From the NCBI GenBank assembly GCA_024345305.1, contig BRON01000005.1:992001-1056000 (forward strand): a stretch of 64,000 nucleotides of DNA. The letters run 5' to 3'. The notes below the pieces were generated by a model. The model was not told the origin of the DNA. It saw nothing but the letters and a program-made list of their open reading frames with translations, and made no database searches. The stretch comes from Mrakia gelida. Its lineage: Eukaryota > Basidiomycota > Tremellomycetes > Cystofilobasidiales > Mrakiaceae. The translations under genes were made by a program, and so were the position numbers. This document shows, piece after piece, positions 22,468-32,501 of this stretch. Numbering within the stretch: position 1 is the stretch's first letter; each line of letters starts with the position of its first letter.

Positions 22468-23751
22468 ATGCTGCTCTCTGCGAAACGACTTCGTTCTTCC
22501 TCGCCTCCGCCTTCCTCCCCTCTCGACAGGATATCAAAACGGAGAAGGACAAGAGATCAACAAGCAACCTCAGCAAGACCTCCAGGACTTCCTCCAGGAC
22601 CTCCTACTCCTTCTCCCCTCCAGCATGGATCCTCTGTAGCCTCAGGAGGAGGGTGGAACTGGGCAGTAGGGGAGGCAGGTCCTTCGACTCACTCGTCTTC
22701 GAATCACCATCACCACCACCACCACTCCTCCTCTTCCTCGCATCACCATCATCAGTATCAACCTCCCTACTTTCCCAACGAAGATGACAAGGACGATGGA
22801 GAGCTCACTGAGACGGAGGAAGCTCGCCATCGAGGAGAGCTCGACGAGGAGGAAGATGACGACCTCCAACCTCCTTCCACGTCCAACAACTCAACTGCAG
22901 CCTCAACCTCCTGGCCGATGCAAACGCCTCTCAACCAAAGCTCATCGTGGATAGGAGAAGGAGTCATGCCAGAAAGGAGGAGAGTCCACAGACCTCAGGC
23001 TCAACCTCAAGCTCAACAACCTCCTTCTCCTCCGCCGGACGAGCTCGAACCGGATGGGATGGACGGAGAGCAGGACGAGGACGACGAGGAGTGGGACGAC
23101 GAAGAGGAGGAGCAGGAGGGAGGGGAAACAGTAGAAGCGGTGATGGAAAGTCCCTACGCTGGAATGAACTCGTTGCTCAGATCGCTGGTGAGTCGCTCTC
23201 GTTCTTGCCTTCTTTCAGCCCTCGAGCGCGAGCTCACCCACTTCTCCTTCCCTCCCCAGCATCGTCCCCCACCTTCTTCCTTCCTCCAACACCACCCCCA
23301 CCCGCACTCACACCACTCCCACTCTCATAACGTCTCCCGCTCTCAACACCAACATCAACCGCAATCCTCCTCCCCTCCACCTCAATCAACCCTCTCCCAA
23401 CGTCTCTCGAACATGCACCTCCCTCACCCTCACCCAATCCCCTCCTCCTCACCCTACCCGCAACATCACCCTCACCCTCACCAACATCGATCCACCACTC
23501 AAACCCAAACCCAAACCCTCCCTCCACAACATCGCACCCTCCCCTTGTTCGGTCCCTCGTCGTCCCAACCCAGCGTCATCTCCGAGGACGGTCCTTCCAA
23601 AGCAGGGGAGGGGGAAATCGAAACGGAAACAGACGAAATGGCAGCTACGAGAAAGAGGTACGAGGAGACCAATCGGTTGCTTGGGGGTTTGGTTTTGGGG
23701 AGGAGGAGAGGGAGGGGAGGGGAGGAGGAGGAGGGCGAGGGCGAAGACTAA
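22468..23751 (+). CDS. His/Pro/acid-rich low-complexity protein
   Basis: ATG at 22468 (MLLSAKRLRSSSPPP), with one intron at about 23189-23259 after MNSLLRSL. The first part is Ser/Pro/Arg-rich with a nuclear-localisation-like SKRRRTR; then come poly-His runs (22705-22760), poly-acid segments (DEEEDDD, EDEDDEEWDDEEEEQ), a second His/Pro/Gln-rich region, and a C-terminal helix RKRYEETNRLLGGLVLGRRRG. That ending, followed by an acidic tail, is the only part that looks conserved rather than low-complexity. Composition suggests an intrinsically disordered nuclear protein. I cannot name it. It sits alone between the left arm and p23. Confidence 0.55.
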   Translation: MLLSAKRLRSSSPPPSSPLDRISKRRRTRDQQATSARPPGLPPGPPTPSPLQHGSSVASGGGWNWAVGEAGPSTHSSSNHHHHHHHSSSSSHHHHQYQPPYFPNEDDKDDGELTETEEARHRGELDEEEDDDLQPPSTSNNSTAASTSWPMQTPLNQSSSWIGEGVMPERRRVHRPQAQPQAQQPPSPPPDELEPDGMDGEQDEDDEEWDDEEEEQEGGETVEAVMESPYAGMNSLLRSLVSRSRSCLLSALERELTHFSFPPQHRPPPSSFLQHHPHPHSHHSHSHNVSRSQHQHQPQSSSPPPQSTLSQRLSNMHLPHPHPIPSSSPYPQHHPHPHQHRSTTQTQTQTLPPQHRTLPLFGPSSSQPSVISEDGPSKAGEGEIETETDEMAATRKRYEETNRLLGGLVLGRRRGRGGEEEEGEGED

Positions 23752-24250
23752 ACTTCCCTTCTTATCCTCGCACACTCCCCCTCTTCCTCCTTTCTCAACC
23801 CTCTCATCCTTACTCGCACGCGCATTCGCACACTTAGCTTTCTTGCCACCACACTAGTCTTCTTGCTTCCTCCTTGGTATCTGCGCTCGTCGTTTCGTCG
23901 TTGTTCACTTCCCTCACCCTCAGTATTTGACTTGTTCACTCTTCTCGTTTCTCGTTTTCTCCTTGCATTTCACCTCTCCCTCCCCTTCCTACACACATAC
24001 ACACTTCCCCGTGCTCTCTTGCTTAACTGAACGTCTCTTTCTCGCCTCGCTTCAACGATATTTAACGACTTCCTTTCTCTCCCTCGACGCGTCGGTCTCG
24101 AACCCTCGCCCTCGCCTTCCTCACTCGTTCGCTCTCTTTCCCGAACCGAGGAGAAAGCGAGAGTGTACTTGATAGGTGCATGCTATCGATTCAGCTTCAA
24201 CGTTCGTCCCCTCCCTAGATCGTCCGAGTCCGAGATTGAGTTTTGAGCGT
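23752..24250. other. Convergent intergenic region
   Basis: 3' flanks of the His-rich gene (+) and p23 (-). Thymine/cytosine-rich on the plus strand, one GACGCGTCGG at 24083; nothing else seen. Confidence 0.5.
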
Positions 24251-26363
24251 TTAATCGGTCTTGTCCAACTCGGAAGGAGCCGCGTCGTCCTCGAGGGGAG
24301 GCATGTCTGGCGAGCGCAAGCGAGCGAGCGATAGTGAGCGGGGCGAGCGAGGAAAGCACAGAACGAAACAAGTCAGTTTTGGCTTCGAAACGACGAAACA
24401 ACGGGCGGAGAGGTTCGACGCGTCGAAAAGGGTTGAAACGAGTTTGGAACACGCACCATCATCATCCTCATCGTCCCCATCCAGATCGTCTCCGTTCTCT
24501 CCGAGATCAGGCATTCCTCCGGGCATTCCTCCTCCGGCTTGCATCTGGGCCATGAGCTTGGCGAAGTCCTGTGAGGGAAACGAGGGAAGGGCGGGAGGGG
24601 TGGGGAGGGGAAGGGGAAGGTTAGTTTGGGAGAGTTCGCGGGGGAGGAAGGGTAGCGAGCTCGTGAGCTCGTCCGTCCGACTCGTTCGTGAAACAAAGAG
24701 CGAGAGGGCTCGCTCGGACGCGTGTCGAGTGTTGAGGGTTGTGTCGAAACGAGCTCGGCGAAGCGAAACGAATTGAAGGGAAAAGCTCAAACCACTCACC
24801 ATTCCCCCAGCTCCACCCTCTCCTCCACCCATGCCTCCCATCATCGACGCGAGATCCATTCCTCCGGGTCCACCCATGCCGGGCATGCCTCCCATTCCTC
24901 CCATCCCGGGCATGCCTCCCATGCCTCCCATTCCAGGGGGTCCTCCAGGTCCGCCGGGTCCTCCTCCCATTCCTGAGCGAGGCGAGGGGAAGCGAGACGA
25001 GCGAGGGTGGGAGGAGCGAGGGTGAGGGGAGAGGTGAGAGTGTGAGCGAGGGATAGTGGATGAGGAGGTGGTGGGAGAAGGGATGAGCGAAAGTACGAGG
25101 TCAGCTCTCCCGAGACGAAGGAGATCGAAGACGAGGGAGGGGAGGTTAGGATACGAACCGGAGAACTCAGACTCGTCGGGCTTGGGAGCCTCCTCCTGCT
25201 CGTCCTCATCGACCCACTATAGCGAAGAGGAACGAACGGGCGAGGAAAGGTACGGGGAGGGAAGGGGAGGGGAAGGAAGGAAGGTCAGCTCGTTCGTTTC
25301 GTCTCGCCTCGTCTCCTCTCGTCCGTGTCGTCCTAAGCTCGTTCCTCACGGCCTCGTCCCCCAGACGATGGTCTCCAGCTCCCACAGCCGCGAGCCTCCT
25401 ACTCCTCCCGCACCTCCAAATCACACACGCCAGCTCAACAAATCGATCTTCAAGCTGACCTTCGCGAAATCGGTCTTGATCCACTGGTTCCTTCCCTTCT
25501 CCTTTGTGATCCTGGGCCAGAAAGCCTCCTGGGCGTCCTTCTTTCGGAGGATGAGCTGGAGGTGTCGAGTGGTGAGCAACTTCTTGGTCAGGTCGGCGAC
25601 GATGGGAGCGTAGAGGGGGAGGGTGAACGCGTAGGTTTTGGGAGTAGGGAGGCCGGGGGCGTTGCTGTGAGAGAGGGAGATGAAGGCCGTTGGAGGGCGG
25701 GAAGGAGAGGAGATGGGAGGAGTGGTGAGAGAGGAGGGGGAAGAGAGAAGAGATGGAGATGAGAAGGTCGAGGTCAGTTGTGGTTTCGAGTCGACTCGAG
25801 TCGGAGGGACCGATGAGAGCAGAGGGAAGGGAGCTCGACGAAGGCGAAGAGATGATGAGAGGGGAGAGACTCACGATCCCGCCTGAGCTTTGAAGGTGAT
25901 CTCGTCGTCGGTGATCTTGAGCTCGGGCTCTCCGATGATGTTGGGGAGGTTGACAGTGAAGCTGAGATCGAACGAAACGCAAAGAGGAAGCGGAAGATGG
26001 AAGGAGGGACGGAAGGTCAGCTTTCGTTCGAGCTCAAAACCCGCCTTCCTTCGAGTTGAGAGACCGCTGAAAAGAGGAGGTGTTACGTACTAGATGATGT
26101 TCTATATCGACCCAAGCGAGAAGTGGGTCCGAGAAGAGGAACGGAGAGAAAGGGAGCTGTCAGTCCTCGAAGAGATCTCAATCTTTGAGCTTTCCTTCCC
26201 TTCCACCTCCTCCCTTGCCTCCCTTCTGGACCTTCTCCAGACTCCTCTTCCTCCTCTCTTCCCCCAAACTATGTACAGAGCAAGTGCTTACCTTCTCGTC
26301 GTCGAACTCGTTTGACCTCTGAGCCCAAAGGATCTCAGCGTTATGCGTCTGCTCAGTAGCCAT
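24251..26363 (-). CDS. SBA1: Hsp90 co-chaperone p23 / Sba1-type CS-domain protein
   Basis: Eight exons with consistent phases: 26292-26363, 26091-26101 (11 nt), 25875-25961, 25460-25664, 25159-25216, 24800-24972, 24457-24568, 24251-24306. p23 stabilises the ATP-bound closed Hsp90 dimer in cytosol and nucleus. The N-terminal NAEILWAQRSNEF and later ITKEKGRNQWIKTDF.KWVDEDE are the p23 hallmarks around the CS beta-sandwich. A Gly-Met-rich segment (GGMGGMPGMGG) and an acidic tail (DLDGDDEDDDG ... EDDAAPSELDKTD) follow, as in fungal Sba1/Wos2. The 11-nt exon supplies NII and two bases of the next codon (Tyr); without it the CS domain loses frame. The intron 25217-25459 is long (243 nt) for this window. 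Confidence 0.9.
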
Positions 26364-26945
26364 TTTTGAAGGAGCTGAAGGAACCGAACGAACGTCGTCT
26401 CGTCAGCTTGCCCGCCTTCGTCTCGTCGTTCGACACACCGTCTCGCTCGACTCTAAAGCAGAGAAAGGACTCACGGGGGAAAGGTGTGGGAAAAGGTGGG
26501 AGAAGGGGTGGTGTTGGTTGGGCGAGAGGGCGAAGGCAAGCGAACGAAGATGGAGGGAGATTTCGTTGGGCGACGTCACGGAGGCGAAAGGGAAGAGAAG
26601 CGAGGAGAAGGAGATGGAACGAGTGAATCCGCCAACCGCATCTCCCCTCGTTTCTATACTTCCCCGCCTCCTTCATGGCTTCTCGCGATGAAGATCGGAT
26701 CAAGCTGGTCTTCATTCCGAAGTGCCCTGCGATCCGAGCACTCGTCGCTCGATCCCACGAAGGAGGGGAGAGACTCGTCGCCTCTCCCACCTTTTCTTGC
26801 CTCCCATGAGCGCATGAGCACTCGCCAGCGGGTTTCGGGGCGGACTATCTACTCGGCGACGAGAAGATAGCTCTTTTCCGTAAGCTGCTAGCGTCTGTGT
26901 CTCTCTGAGGATCTACGAGAGGGACGGGGAGCGAGCGAGGAGAAG
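26364..26945. promoter_or_regulatory. Divergent promoter between p23 and right-arm locus
   Basis: About 580 bases without a clear exon. It may hold a 5'-UTR intron of p23 on the minus strand (donor-like GTGAGTCC complement near 26470). Confidence 0.4.
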
Positions 26946-29900
26946 GTGGAGCTCGAGGTCACTTCTTCCCTCAGTCCCATCTCGCTGCTTCTCTTCCTCA
27001 CTTCCTCCTTTCCAGACCGTCTATTCTATCTTGATACAGTCTGTGAGGAGATCCTCTTCCTTCCCTCGATATTCTCAGGGAGGAACGACGGATTCCCTTG
27101 CTGGATGCTCTCGAGAAGGAGTCTCGACTCGCTCGTTCGCTCCATCTCCATCTCCTCCTCCTCCTCTTCTTTCTCTCCCTCTCTTTCTTCCTTCTTTCTC
27201 CCTCTTAGTTCGACGACGGAGGTCGTCTCTCTCCTCAGCCTTTACTGCTCATATCAATCGAGTGGCAAGAGTTCAGGTGGAGAGCCTCGCCCCGTCGTCT
27301 CAGGAGGAATCGAGCAGGCCGGTGGAGCGAGATCTCTCATCCTTCCATCTTTTCTTTCCTTCCTCCCTTTCCACCCTGTCCTTCCTTCTCTGATCTCTTT
27401 CTCCCTATCTCTTTCACCTTCTCTCCCTATTCGATTTTCCTTCTTCTTCCCTCCTCCTTCTCCTCTCCCCCTTGACTGGCATCCTGGGCGATCCCGCAAG
27501 GGCCTGGTCTGATCGCTTCTTCCCCGAAGACGAACTACCCTCCTGCTGGATCCTCTCGAAGTCGCTCAAGGGACTGAGAGACGAACTGTTCCACTCCCTC
27601 ATCGTCTACGATCTTCCATCCTCTCGCGCAAGTTCAGAGCGGTGAGAAGGCGAAGCGAGGAGAGGGAGTGAGTGACGCGTCGCTCTTTTCATCTCGCTTC
27701 GCTTCTGTTCTTCCTTCTCTCTTCCTAAAAGTTAGCGTCAGAGAGAGAACGGTGATTCCATCGAGCTGTCAGGATCCTTGGTTGCTCTCTCCGCTCCAGC
27801 GCCTTCACTAGTGGACGGACGTTGGACGCGTCGAGAGAGCAACGTCGTTCGACCTTTCAGCTCTTTGGTCTTCCTCCCATCTCGTTCCTCTGTTATTCAC
27901 CGTTCGTGTGCCATCAGCTAAGGCGGAGTCGGTGCAGCTCTCTTCGTTTTCTCCCCTCGTTCACGAGTTGTGGGGGGGATCTTGAGAGAGCGACGCGTTT
28001 TCGGATTCTTCAGTTGTTTGCACTCGTTCGTCCTTTCGATTCCCTGTTCGGTTCCCCGTGCTCTGATGTAGCTGAGCACGAGGAAATTTAGCTGGAGCTT
28101 GATTCGAAATGCTCCAGTCGTGCTGACTTCTCTCCGAGCGAGAAGAGGGAGAAGGCACGTCGAGAGCGATATCTTCTTCGAGACTCAGCTGTTTGCCTGT
28201 ATCCCCTTCTTCCTCCCTTCGTATCTTCCTCTCTTCTTCGTGGAGAGCTGCGTCAGAGAGCTGCATCGGCTGCGTTGAACTGAAGGGTTGCTCTTTCTCT
28301 CCACGACCCTTCAAAGGGCGAAAGAGACTCGAAGAGCGACGCGACTTCGAACGAACCAGCTGTTTCTTCCATCCTTGAGCTTCAGTCCTTTCTTCTTTTC
28401 CTCAGGTATCCGACCACATGATAGTAAAAGGTCTCAGCTGGTCCGATGCAGCCCTGGCTCTCGTCTTCGTAGCAAAGAGAAAACGGAGCTCGAGAGCGAG
28501 ACGATGTCGACGACCAGCTGTTCCTCCTTTGCCCCCTTGACCTCTCCTTCACGAAGTCGAACAGCCGAGGGAGATATGAGACGAAATCGATCTTTGAGCT
28601 GGCGAGTCTCGGTGAGTCGCTTTGATCAGGTTCGTCTTCTCGACGAGAGCTGGCTCAAAGCGACGCGTCGGCAAGGTCCTCAGCTCTTTCCTCACCCTTC
28701 TTCTCGCCTTTCTACGTCGCCTCGTTCCTCCTTCGCATCAATCCAGGGCTCCGTTACCCGCTCCTTGTGGACAGTCGATCTTGCGTAGGTTGGATGGTTG
28801 TCGCTCTGTTCTGACGTCTGGAGGGACGCTGAACAGAGCGACGCGTGATCCCTCCTCACAGATTTTCGTCCACCTCTCTCACTCCTTTTGTCTCTTCTCA
28901 GCCATCATGCTGATGTGCCTCGAAGACGAACCTCTCCTTCATAAAGCCCTACAAGGGAAGAAGAAGCTCGTCGTTGTCCAGTGCTTGTTTCCGACGTCGA
29001 CGACGCGAAGGAACGACCGTGTACCAGCTTCTTCGTTCGAATGAGAACGATCATGCTGGTTCCGATGTCGACCCCTGGCGTCGCTCTTCTGGAGGGCAAC
29101 ACGGCTTAGTGAGGAGCAGATCGGAGCGAAGGGGAGGCCAGATTCCTTAGATGGACGCGTCAGGCTTCTTCTTTCTCTCCCTCGACTCCTCTTTGTTCCC
29201 CTTTCCGTTTCACTCCTTAATCAAGGCCTTACCGTTGGCTCTCTACCATTGAACAGAGAATCCTGCTCTTGGTCTCTTCCCCTTCTCCTCCCTGATTCGT
29301 CCAACTTCGTTTCCCTTCGGCACTTGACGACCTTCCATCGACTCCCCTCCTCGTCGACTGAGGGAAACGAAGGCTGAGACGCGTCGACGAATCTTTTCTC
29401 CTTCGCCCTTCTCCCCCCTTCTTCCCTTCGGCTCACTCTGGCTCTTCCCAAAGATCTGTACACAAGCAGACCACATGAGCTGTGTGCTGAGGTCTTGGAT
29501 GATGCCTCGCTCAAACCCACTCTCATCGCACGAACGAAAGTTGGTTCGAGCGACGCGTCGTCGATCCTCAGCTCTCGCTCTTCCCTCTCTCCCCCCTCTT
29601 CAGTGTATCTTCTTCTCGGATGACGAAGAGTACCTGAGCTGGACGGTGAAGATGAACGCTCTTCAAACCTCTCCAGCCTCGGTGCGAGAGTGATTTGAAG
29701 AGCGACGTGACTTTTTGCTCGCCCTCAGCTCTTCCCTCTTCCGTCCTTCCGATTCTTCTCATTCGACTCTTTCTCAGCGTCTCCACCATATCATAAGAAG
29801 ATTGAGCTTGGGGAAGGTCGCGATGATCGCTTACCTGCCTCTGCCTTCGAAAAACGCGAAGCAGAGCACCGAAGAGCGACGCGTCGAGCCTCTCCAAGCT

Positions 29901-30230
29901 CTTTCGCGTTATTGACGTCCTCAGTTCTCGCTGTCCGAGTGGATTCAGAGAAACGAAATGGAAGAACAAGAATAAGCTCGCTCGTTGACGACGTTTCGTC
30001 TTCCTTTGTCACTCGCGACGCGAGCTCCAGCTTTCCTTTCTTCTTCGTCGGTTCTTCTCACTTCCTACGATTCCCGGCATCGGGAACACCATCGGGCTGA
30101 AGTTGAATGAGCGAAGGGGGAATTGTGCGTATCAGTGATCTAATTATTCACTGCTCCCCGACGCGTCGTTCAATTTCAGCTCTTTGCTTTTCCTTTCACC
30201 CCGCTCTCTTCCGGAACTTGCTCCCAATCC
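26946..30230 (+). pseudogene. Right arm of the inverted duplication: multi-exon locus, possibly partly functional
   Basis: Collinear partner of 21950-18600. Legible exon-like pieces: REERRIPLLDALEKESRL (about 27085), TAHINRVARVQVESLAPS (about 27250), FFPEDELPSCWILSKSLKGL (about 27520), IELSGSLVALSAP (about 27760), VVLTSLRARR (about 28110), VSDHMIVKGLSWSDAALAL (about 28410), MCLEDEPLLHKALQGKKKL (about 28915) and DDEEYLSWTVKMNALQTS (about 29625). Between them lie CT-rich intron-like tracts that end in AG and often begin at GCGACGC/GT. A G7 run at about 27972 breaks a frame that one extra G would restore to ILRERR, and a TAG interrupts the exon at about 28750-28830. I do not recognise the family; a rapidly diverging gene or a pseudogene pair are both possible. 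Confidence 0.5.
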
Positions 30231-30543
30231 TCTCTGACCCTACATAAGCTTTGTGTTGTGAGTCTCCCGAATGGGGACCCACCCATGTTGGACGTGTTCG
30301 AACGTAGTTTGATCTAGCGAACCTCACTCGTTCGTCGCGACGCGTCGATCGACTCAGTCGCTGGCTCGCTTCCCTCTTCTGTCCGCAATATCCGCGTTTC
30401 TCTCGACGTGGTTATAGGATGTAGTATATTCTTTCGTCAGTGAGCAATCGTATGCGACTTTACTTCATCATCTCTTGAGAAAAGAAAGCAGCATCCCTTC
30501 GACAGCAGCGAGCAAAACGAAACAACTGAACCCCTGGATCCGC
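30231..30543. other. Intergenic region
   Basis: Slightly more AT-rich than its surroundings, with GCGACGCGTCGATCG at 30338. No exon seen. Confidence 0.4.
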
Positions 30544-31674
30544 CTACTCCAAGACTGCCTCCCACCTCAACCTCATGTAAATCACCGCCCATCCACCCTT
30601 CTCATCCTGACAATCAGGCGCACACCTCCTCTCGCACTCCTTCATCACTGCTACCGCATCCTCGTCGCTCAACCCGCTCAGGAAACTGTTCCTCGCGAAC
30701 GTCTCGAGCCAGGCGAAGAGCCCCTGAGGCAGTTCCGTATATCGAGGGACGAGTTCGATGGATTTGATCTTGAAGGACGCGGCGGTGAGGAGGGAGGAGT
30801 AGTTGGAAGGGGTGGGGCAGAACCAAGGATCGAGTTCGGACGCGTCGAGGGAGTAGGGAGGAGAGGAGAGGATTTGGTGGAGGTGGGTTCGGACACCTGA
30901 ACAAGATAAGCAAAATAAACCAATGAGCTACTGCAGAGAAAGCGTCGCTGCTCGAGAGTCCCTCAAGGGAGCAGTCGAAGACAGAAGAAAGGAAGACGCG
31001 TCCAAAACTCACCGATCAAGTTCAGAAACCCTCCCATCTCTCCAACGAACCTCCCTCCTGGCTTCAAGCACTTCTTCACTCCCTCGACAACTCCTGCAGG
31101 ATCCCTCTTGCGCCAGTGGAGAGTAGCGGAGGTGAAGACCGAGTCGAACGATTGTTCTTCCGTCGGGAAGTCGAGGGACTGGATGTCGCCTTGGAAGAGG
31201 TTGGAGGCGAGGGCGGGGTAGGTTGCACAGGCTTTGACTACCTGAGATCAAGCGAAGCCGGAAGATGAGGACGAGGGTGTCAGCAACGACGAGAAAGAGA
31301 GAAAGTCGAGGGAGGAAGAAGGAGAGACGAACCATTTCCTCGCTAAAGTCAACTCCAAACGCCTCGCCTTCTTTCCCAACGGCATGTTGGATCTGCGCAG
31401 TGAGCTCTCCAGTACTGCATCCCATGTCGAGGATCTTTTCCCCACGCTGAGCGTTAAGGAGAGTGAGGACGGGAGAGGTGAAGGCCGCGGAGTAGACGAA
31501 CGACGCGTTTCTGTTCGACGAGACAAACAGGAAAGCAGAGTCGGCTCTGTGAGCTTGACAGGAGACATATGCAATATGAGAGAACTAGTTAACTCACTTC
31601 TGGTAGAGCTCGGACCTGTGGTTCGAGAGCGACGCCTCGAATCGAGCCGGGTTGATTTCGTTCGTCCTCGACAT
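30544..31674 (-). CDS. Class I SAM-dependent methyltransferase (trans-aconitate methyltransferase-like)
   Basis: Start ATG at 31672-31674; exon 1 is 31598-31674 and the stop TAG is at 30544-30546. SAM-binding motif I is ILDMGCSTGELT, followed by GVDFSEEMV (motif II acidic residue) and GDIQSLDF...SFDSVF..ATLHW, then GVKKCLKPGGRFVGEMGG, as in methyltransferase-11/25 proteins. The region after VRTHLHQILSS, with ELVPRYTELPQGLFAWLETF, resembles the C-terminal domain of trans-aconitate 2-methyltransferase and related fungal enzymes. The acceptor is unknown; cytosolic since no signal or membrane segment is seen. Four exons are apparent. The 31842-31911 region upstream may be another transcript. Confidence 0.78.
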
Positions 31675-31689
31675 GACTTGATGATGGTT

Positions 31690-32450
31690 GGTTGATGAGC
31701 GTTGGAGTACCTTTGTGCCTCCAGCAGTAACGCGAAGCTGAAGAGACGCACCGGCCGAAGAGGTAAGACGAGTCAGAAAGATAAGGAGGGAGCCAGGCGA
31801 GGAAAGGGAAGGCGTTGAGACGCGTTGCGTTTCTTTCGGCCGATGCGAACCTATCAGCGTCAGGGTATTCTCAGGTCGCCCTCGGTAGGAGACCGTTCGG
31901 AGATAGCCTGGAAAAGTGAGGAAGTGAGAGTCCGATGGAGAAGAGGGAGAAGGAGGAGAACGAAGACGAACGGGGGAGGGAAGACGGAGAGTCGGGTTGG
32001 CGAGCCGACGCTGCTTCCTTTCTCGCGACGTTGCTGAATGAGGAAAAGGTTTCAAGATGCATTGATACGAGTTCGAGAGTACCATTTGTAGGCGATGGCA
32101 GTAGATCGACTTGATCTAAAGAAGGGAAAGGAAGGAAGAAGAGGTCAGCGAGAGTCGCGTTGCATCTCATTTGAAAAATCGGAAAGAAGTCACTCACAAG
32201 TCCTCGCAAAGGTCAGAGTTCGCTATGCTGAAGGAACCAGAGGTGAGGAAAGGGCGGACCGAAGGACTGCAGGAACAGGATAGGGAAGGGAAGGTAAGAG
32301 GGAGTCAGATTCGACGCGTCGTCGTCGCGCCCAATTCGGAGCGAGTCGAAGGATCCCGCCCGTACCTCTAAGACTGCCCAAGCTGAACGATCTGCGACAG
32401 AGCGAAAGTGCAGGGATCAGACACAGGTTCTTTTCGGAAAGGCTTGGGAC
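31690..32450 (-). other. Exon-like segments of an unresolved minus-strand transcript
   Basis: Several short pieces with good splice signals on the minus strand: a piece reading GSFSIANSDLCEDL (near 32220), VDLLPSPTNGTLELVSMHLE (near 32080), YLRTVSYRGRPENTLTLI (near 31880) and LRVTAGGTK (near 31735). I could not link them to a start and stop. They may be a small gene, 5' exons of the methyltransferase, or downstream exons of the locus ending at 32502. Confidence 0.3.
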
Positions 32451-32501
32451 AGAACGACGTCGCGAGGACTCACCAACTTCGCGAGCTCAATCCCCCGAGC
32501 T

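Noticed and set aside
18600..30230. HD mating-type locus (divergent homeodomain genes)
   Set aside because: The two loci are diverged copies of each other, 5 kb apart, and no homeodomain WF.N.R motif was found.
18600..30230. DNA transposon or retrotransposon arms
   Set aside because: No transposase, reverse transcriptase, terminal inverted repeats or target-site duplications were seen; arms have exon/intron texture.
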